Shown here: in pieces, positions 19,001-20,881 of the stretch
Position numbering within the stretch: the stretch's first letter is position 1
How the letters are laid out: every line of letters begins with the position of its first letter
DNA from: Symbiodinium natans
Lineage: Eukaryota; Sar; Dinophyceae; Suessiales; Symbiodiniaceae
Direction: 5' to 3'
DNA length: 20,881 bases
Assembly (NCBI GenBank): GCA_905221605.1
Contig: CAJNDS010000504.1
Span: 102,501 to 123,381 of the forward strand
Notes under the pieces: model-generated
What the model was told of the DNA's origin: nothing
The model's input: the letters and a program-made list of their open reading frames with translations, nothing else
Database searches by the model: none
Program-made: the position numbers and the translations under genes

Positions 19001-19719
19001 CCATGAACCGCAAAGTCAAGTTCCTGCTGCTTGGCGACTTCCGCCAGTTCCCCGCCGTCATGGACAACTTCGCGGGCACCCCGGTGCAGTGGGAGCTCAA
19101 GCACTGCCAGCTGCTCCACGACCTCACCGACGGCTGGCACCACGAGCTCACCGAGAACAGGAGGAGCGACCCGGGCATCTTCGACTTCCTCCGGTGGCTC
19201 CGGGTCGACGAGCCCCGGGAGCAGTCCCTCCCGGAAGCGGTCCGGGCGGCCCGGGAAAGGTTTCCGCGGCAAGGCGAGCCCGATGTCAGCCTGGTCATCT
19301 CCCACGCCCACCGCATCAGGATCAATGCGCGGGACAACCGTCGCCTGGCCCCGCCGGAAGCTGTGACGATCGAGTACACCGGCACTGGCCCGCCGACCAC
19401 CAACATGCCGCAGACCATGCGGGTCTGGCCCGGCCTGAAGCTCATCGGCGTCGGCGGCCGCGTGACCAAAGGCATCTACGTGCATGTGGCCGAAGTGGGT
19501 CCCGAGAAGATCGTCTTGGACGGCGGCGACTCCTTCACCCACGCCGCCCTCCTGAAACACACCCGGCTGTGCCACGCCATCACCTACGCCTCGTGTCAAG
19601 GCCTGACGCTCGAAGGGCGGGTTTTCCTATGCGACACCGAGAGTCCACACTTCACCCTCAAGCACCTCTATGTGGGGAGCAGCAGGGCCACCAGCAGCGA
19701 GCTCCTGAGCGTGCTCTAG
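16009..19719 (+). CDS. Family-B-like DNA polymerase / HNH nuclease / SF1 helicase fusion (internally frame-disrupted)
   Basis: A 1236-codon plus-strand ORF begins with ATG after an A-rich leader. An in-frame ATG at 16174 (M56, MSWAQQREAIRI) is an alternative start. Residues ~130-460 form an unrecognised N-terminal region, including a segment typical of diverged polymerases (ITPREIREFC, then SWNGHAFFY). Residues 547-590 are an HNH/zinc-ribbon nuclease: C547xxC550, D562-H563, N577, C582xxC585 and HRNK. Next comes a putative polymerase palm: motif A at D638 (IDVVRCRKNGL), motif B in another frame at 18248-18274 (KLSVNALIG, the KxxxNSxYG spacing), and motif C at T841-D842 (VKTDCV). Residues 905-1236 are an SF1 helicase of Pif1/RecD type: GYPGTGKT 916-923, VVEE 979-982 in place of DE, LLGDFRQFPAV, LTENRR, ITYASCQGLTL and VGSSRA with arginine R1226. 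Expected role: replication of a virus or mobile element. Residues ~694-822 are read in the wrong frame. Confidence 0.7.
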   Translation: MPTFRPEAVIFRSTGEKAFFHALASTYGCELLETRPAKGGPLGRRPFFRPGFSKVMSWAQQREAIRIAAEAGVRARTSAAGSETLPLTHHHLRYAMLSRPNGELTRAGQYYYQLIDRPPPSRQYDRNQPLIREGPNDYIMLRGGAKKLLRSLQPNGNYHLTKLGKSFFKDKWVDWVVHVPVIIRSIRRNGRNRGMPYERTKRLPVTDLNVTLPRQSEGLSDAQAARNLKASALAQLGNPEPNDIIWELSDETYYLDATREWTFSQQAMQVVDDRVVVETVLDQPLGALRDVSYQLYCGDEILESAFEQRPDKLCVPRQLAELMRLPLQEVLSDFDAICTKKTWREQGITPREIREFCLWRQAPMFYVDCQGRLLDKYEPTVKEQRAVAFTSWNGHAFFYKSARTVAKCEPMGERARYRGERKPGETPEFKDWREWEGEVASGHFYTEDLEQVRRELLAEGHCPKVVMRSMSEWRCLRLRVRGGEDCVISAFHEDLDVLQAWMGRLGLPYCGQRLAGAASEVFLHLLKARRDPPGSRQALLAEQDHQCKLCAAPITATTCELDHIVPVHQSFAAQAQNLQALCLECHRNKTALESSHATTLESRFSRRAYEQYVESPRLPPLVFKLNSHKPDHICHGIDVVRCRKNGLAHAKFPAPIFCPKDNVEQAREGHLADLTYVRLREDGRWAAFKQLPYVQACGGLHAGKGPCDMERLRVQPGRHGARGPGVRGPGPAENGGGLAGGRGALREAVGECPHRAVGTQHEPHLHHAHQQPPVRRVRVPAPGAVPGRRGRDALGSHLRDPVVVQPELPACARLRDGLGVRRRIRDALATVPSRYLKAVKTDCVVFQDLPKKFQGLVDSLVRERHPDGTPVYRCEEVKGLEGQYRIPRIEAEWMCNIDTWKVAEDPFEGGSLLLTGYPGTGKTHLARQIVTALREEGYKVKIITKTHSSVQNFGMQAETADHWVRSTVRNGYCNIDWLVVEEITQLDTGLWNDIACVSMNRKVKFLLLGDFRQFPAVMDNFAGTPVQWELKHCQLLHDLTDGWHHELTENRRSDPGIFDFLRWLRVDEPREQSLPEAVRAARERFPRQGEPDVSLVISHAHRIRINARDNRRLAPPEAVTIEYTGTGPPTTNMPQTMRVWPGLKLIGVGGRVTKGIYVHVAEVGPEKIVLDGGDSFTHAALLKHTRLCHAITYASCQGLTLEGRVFLCDTESPHFTLKHLYVGSSRATSSELLSVL
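18089..18480 (+). pseudogene. Frame-shifted polymerase segment carrying motif B
   Basis: Within the large ORF the coherent protein continues here in the next frame. It enters around LPYV / KPAVAYMLEKGLATW, runs through KLSVNALIGLWARN, and leaves after RPVHDFVMASEYVA to rejoin the original frame at RIRDALATVPSRYLKAV. The main frame over the same bases gives a Gly/Pro/Arg/His-rich peptide typical of off-frame GC-rich DNA. A one-base gain near 18085-18100 and a one-base loss near 18465-18480 explain both switches and leave the overall ORF open. Confidence 0.75.
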
Positions 19720-20273
19720 AACGGACACTGAAAGGCCGGGGCTTCGGCCTCTCTGAGCTGCAGGTCCGTCACTTCCATCAGAAGCCCACACTGACCCGAC
19801 ATGAGCCACACCTGGCGCAAATCTGCGCGCACCTTGCATTCCCGACCGGCCAGGTCGCCAGGATCCTCCAGCGGCTGCTGGTCAGCGTCCCAGAAGTGGA
19901 CTCGGGACAAATCGACCTTGAGCTTGATGAAGCTGTTCCCGCGTGAGGAGGTCTTGAGGCAGGACACGAAGCGACCCTCCACGTCCGACGCAGTGAGGTA
20001 GCGGCCGAAGATTTTAGAGTCGTGGAGGCATCGCTGGGTCAGCTGGCCCTTGATGTCCTTCTCGATCGCCTGCAGGTCTGCCTTGGCGGCCTCGTTCTGC
20101 TCGAGACACAGGGGGAGTCGCCGGGCTTCCGTCTCGCTGCCGTAGGGGCTGGGGCGCCACAACATGCGCAGCCACTCGTGGGACCGCCAGGCCTCCGCGC
20201 ACACCGGGAAGAACTTGCCGCCACGCTGGTTGGTCGTAAGCTCACCGAGCTTGAGTACCGTTTTGGGCTCCAT
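19716..20273 (-). CDS. Putative ssDNA-binding protein (185 aa), convergent with the polymerase/helicase
   Basis: The only ATG start in this frame is at 20273; the frame extends to a GTG at 20324, but that would run through an A/T homopolymer region. Residues 34-44 (WLRMLWRPSPY) begin the region I consider most family-like. Residues 102-128 (FVSCLKTSSRGNSFIKLKV, then HFW) alternate hydrophobic and polar residues as in an OB-like barrel. Residues 155-172 (VWLMSGQCGLLMEVTDLQL) resemble the C-terminal W...G..GL..ev.d.. strand of DNA-binding proteins seen beside viral family-B polymerases. I assign the SSB role by that resemblance and by context, not by a diagnostic motif. Its stop codon overlaps the stop of the polymerase/helicase ORF in the 4-bp palindrome CTAG. 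Confidence 0.6.
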   Translation of the reverse strand: MEPKTVLKLGELTTNQRGGKFFPVCAEAWRSHEWLRMLWRPSPYGSETEARRLPLCLEQNEAAKADLQAIEKDIKGQLTQRCLHDSKIFGRYLTASDVEGRFVSCLKTSSRGNSFIKLKVDLSRVHFWDADQQPLEDPGDLAGRECKVRADLRQVWLMSGQCGLLMEVTDLQLREAEAPAFQCPF

Positions 20274-20392
20274 CGCTCCTTCTTTTTTCACGACAAGAAA
20301 AAAAATGCCGGCCACCGTCGCCACCGCGGAGTGCGTGGTGGCCCTGCTGGCGTGCTTGCTGGTCCTGTGGGCCTTTTCTTTTCCTTCAACAA
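20274..20392. promoter_or_regulatory. Divergent intergenic region with A/T tracts
   Basis: These 119 bases separate the start of the minus-strand 185-aa gene from the plus-strand methyltransferase. Homopolymer tracts (TTCTTTTTTCA, AAGAAAAAAAATG) and a pyrimidine-rich CCTTTTCTTTTCCTTC stand out against GC-rich flanks. This is the natural place for a bidirectional promoter. A small plus-strand ORF starting at 20305 also lies here and encodes a hydrophobic segment (VVALLACLLVLWAFSF). Confidence 0.4.
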
Positions 20393-20881
20393 ATGAGACT
20401 CCTGGAACTCTTCAGCGGCACGGGGTCGGTCGGACGTGCCTTCGCGGCCCGTGGCTGGGAGGTAACGAGTCTTGACAGCAACCCAAAAGCCAGCCCAACC
20501 ATCTGCTCCGACATCCTGCAATGGGACTACAAGGCCTTCGAGCCCGGGCACTTCGACGCAGTGTGGGCCTCGCCCTGCTGCACCGAGTTCAGCATCGCAC
20601 TCAAGAAGCGCCCCCGCAACCTGCCGCTCGGAGATGCCCTGGTGCTCAAGACCCTGGAGGTCATAGACTACCTCAAGCCTCGGTGGTGGGCCATCGAAAA
20701 CCCGAGCACCGGGCGCCTCAAAACCCGCCCCTACATGCAAGGGCTGCACATGGACCGGGTCACGTACTGCAAGTACGGCTTCCGCTACAAGAAGCCCACG
20801 GCCATCTGGCACAACTTGCCCTGGACCCCCTCCCAGGGGCCCTGCCGCAAGGGCGACCGCTGCGAGGCCTTCCAAGGAACT
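20393..20881 (+). CDS. C5-cytosine methyltransferase-like protein, 3' end beyond window
   Basis: The ATG at 20393 opens 163 codons with no stop before the window ends. Residues 5-13 (ELFSGTGSV) are the S-adenosylmethionine-binding motif I (compare DLFAGxGG). VTSLDSNP at 24-31 and ICSDIL at 37-42 fit motifs II and III. ASPCCTEFS at 59-67 is motif IV, with PCC where most enzymes have PCQ, and the cysteine nucleophile would be C62. WAIENPSTGRL at 99-109 is motif VI, with E102-N103. The ENP and PCC variants are more like phage and viral enzymes than like the eukaryotic DNMT families. The target-recognition domain and motifs IX-X would lie outside the window. It is divergent from the 185-aa gene and part of the same compact block. 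Probable role: methylation of the element's own DNA, or of host DNA. Confidence 0.75.
   Translation, partial: MRLLELFSGTGSVGRAFAARGWEVTSLDSNPKASPTICSDILQWDYKAFEPGHFDAVWASPCCTEFSIALKKRPRNLPLGDALVLKTLEVIDYLKPRWWAIENPSTGRLKTRPYMQGLHMDRVTYCKYGFRYKKPTAIWHNLPWTPSQGPCRKGDRCEAFQGT

Noticed and set aside
18400-19599. 399-codon minus-strand ORF opposite the helicase
   Set aside because: It is antisense to well-conserved helicase motifs, with Asp/Val/Gly-rich composition typical of shadows of GC-rich codons.

Overview
The window looks like nuclear DNA of a protist, most probably a dinoflagellate. The supporting signs are: long intergenic stretches, abundant minisatellites, a decayed Ty1/copia retrotransposon fragment, TTTAGGG-like scraps, many short exon-like coding islands with GT-AG or GC-AG style borders on one strand, and a 12-base match to the 3' half of the dinoflagellate trans-spliced leader (827-838, minus strand). 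None is decisive alone. The sequence also shows several single-frame breaks, so decayed genes, uncorrected sequencing errors, or both must be kept in mind.

Layout. 1-1792 is featureless except for a 19-base C run. 1793-3695 (minus) is a broken gene of unknown function, readable only by hopping frames. 3749-4396 (minus) is a copia-type reverse transcriptase/RNase H remnant. 4397-7584 holds only low-complexity sequence and unsupported short ORFs, and 7585-7920 is a degenerate minisatellite. From 12802 down to 8253 (minus) lies a probable multi-exon gene: a signal-peptide exon, short exons including a duplicated one, a long charged coiled coil, a repeat-filled intron, then a large terminal exon encoding a P-loop ATPase followed by a PD-(D/E)xK-like nuclease, the layout of Crinkler/RHS-type proteins. 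13077-13883 (minus) is a further hypothetical gene with a strong Kozak start and one frame break. 14085-15010 is a pair of minisatellite arrays built on the same ~24-base core but in opposite orientation around a ~55-base spacer. 15010-16008 is GC-rich non-coding DNA with diverged duplications.

16009-20881 is different in character: GC-rich, almost wholly coding and very compact. It holds (i) a 1236-codon ORF that reads as a diverged family-B DNA polymerase with an HNH nuclease ahead of the palm and an SF1 helicase at the C-terminus; (ii) a convergent 185-aa gene, possibly a single-stranded DNA-binding protein, whose stop codon shares the 4-bp palindrome CTAG with the stop of the polymerase/helicase; and (iii) a divergent C5-cytosine-methyltransferase-like gene that runs off the window end. 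Polymerase, nuclease, helicase, possible SSB and methyltransferase together suggest an integrated DNA virus or self-replicating mobile element. Inside the large ORF two compensating frameshifts scramble about 128 residues that should carry polymerase motif B, so this copy may be inactive or mis-sequenced.
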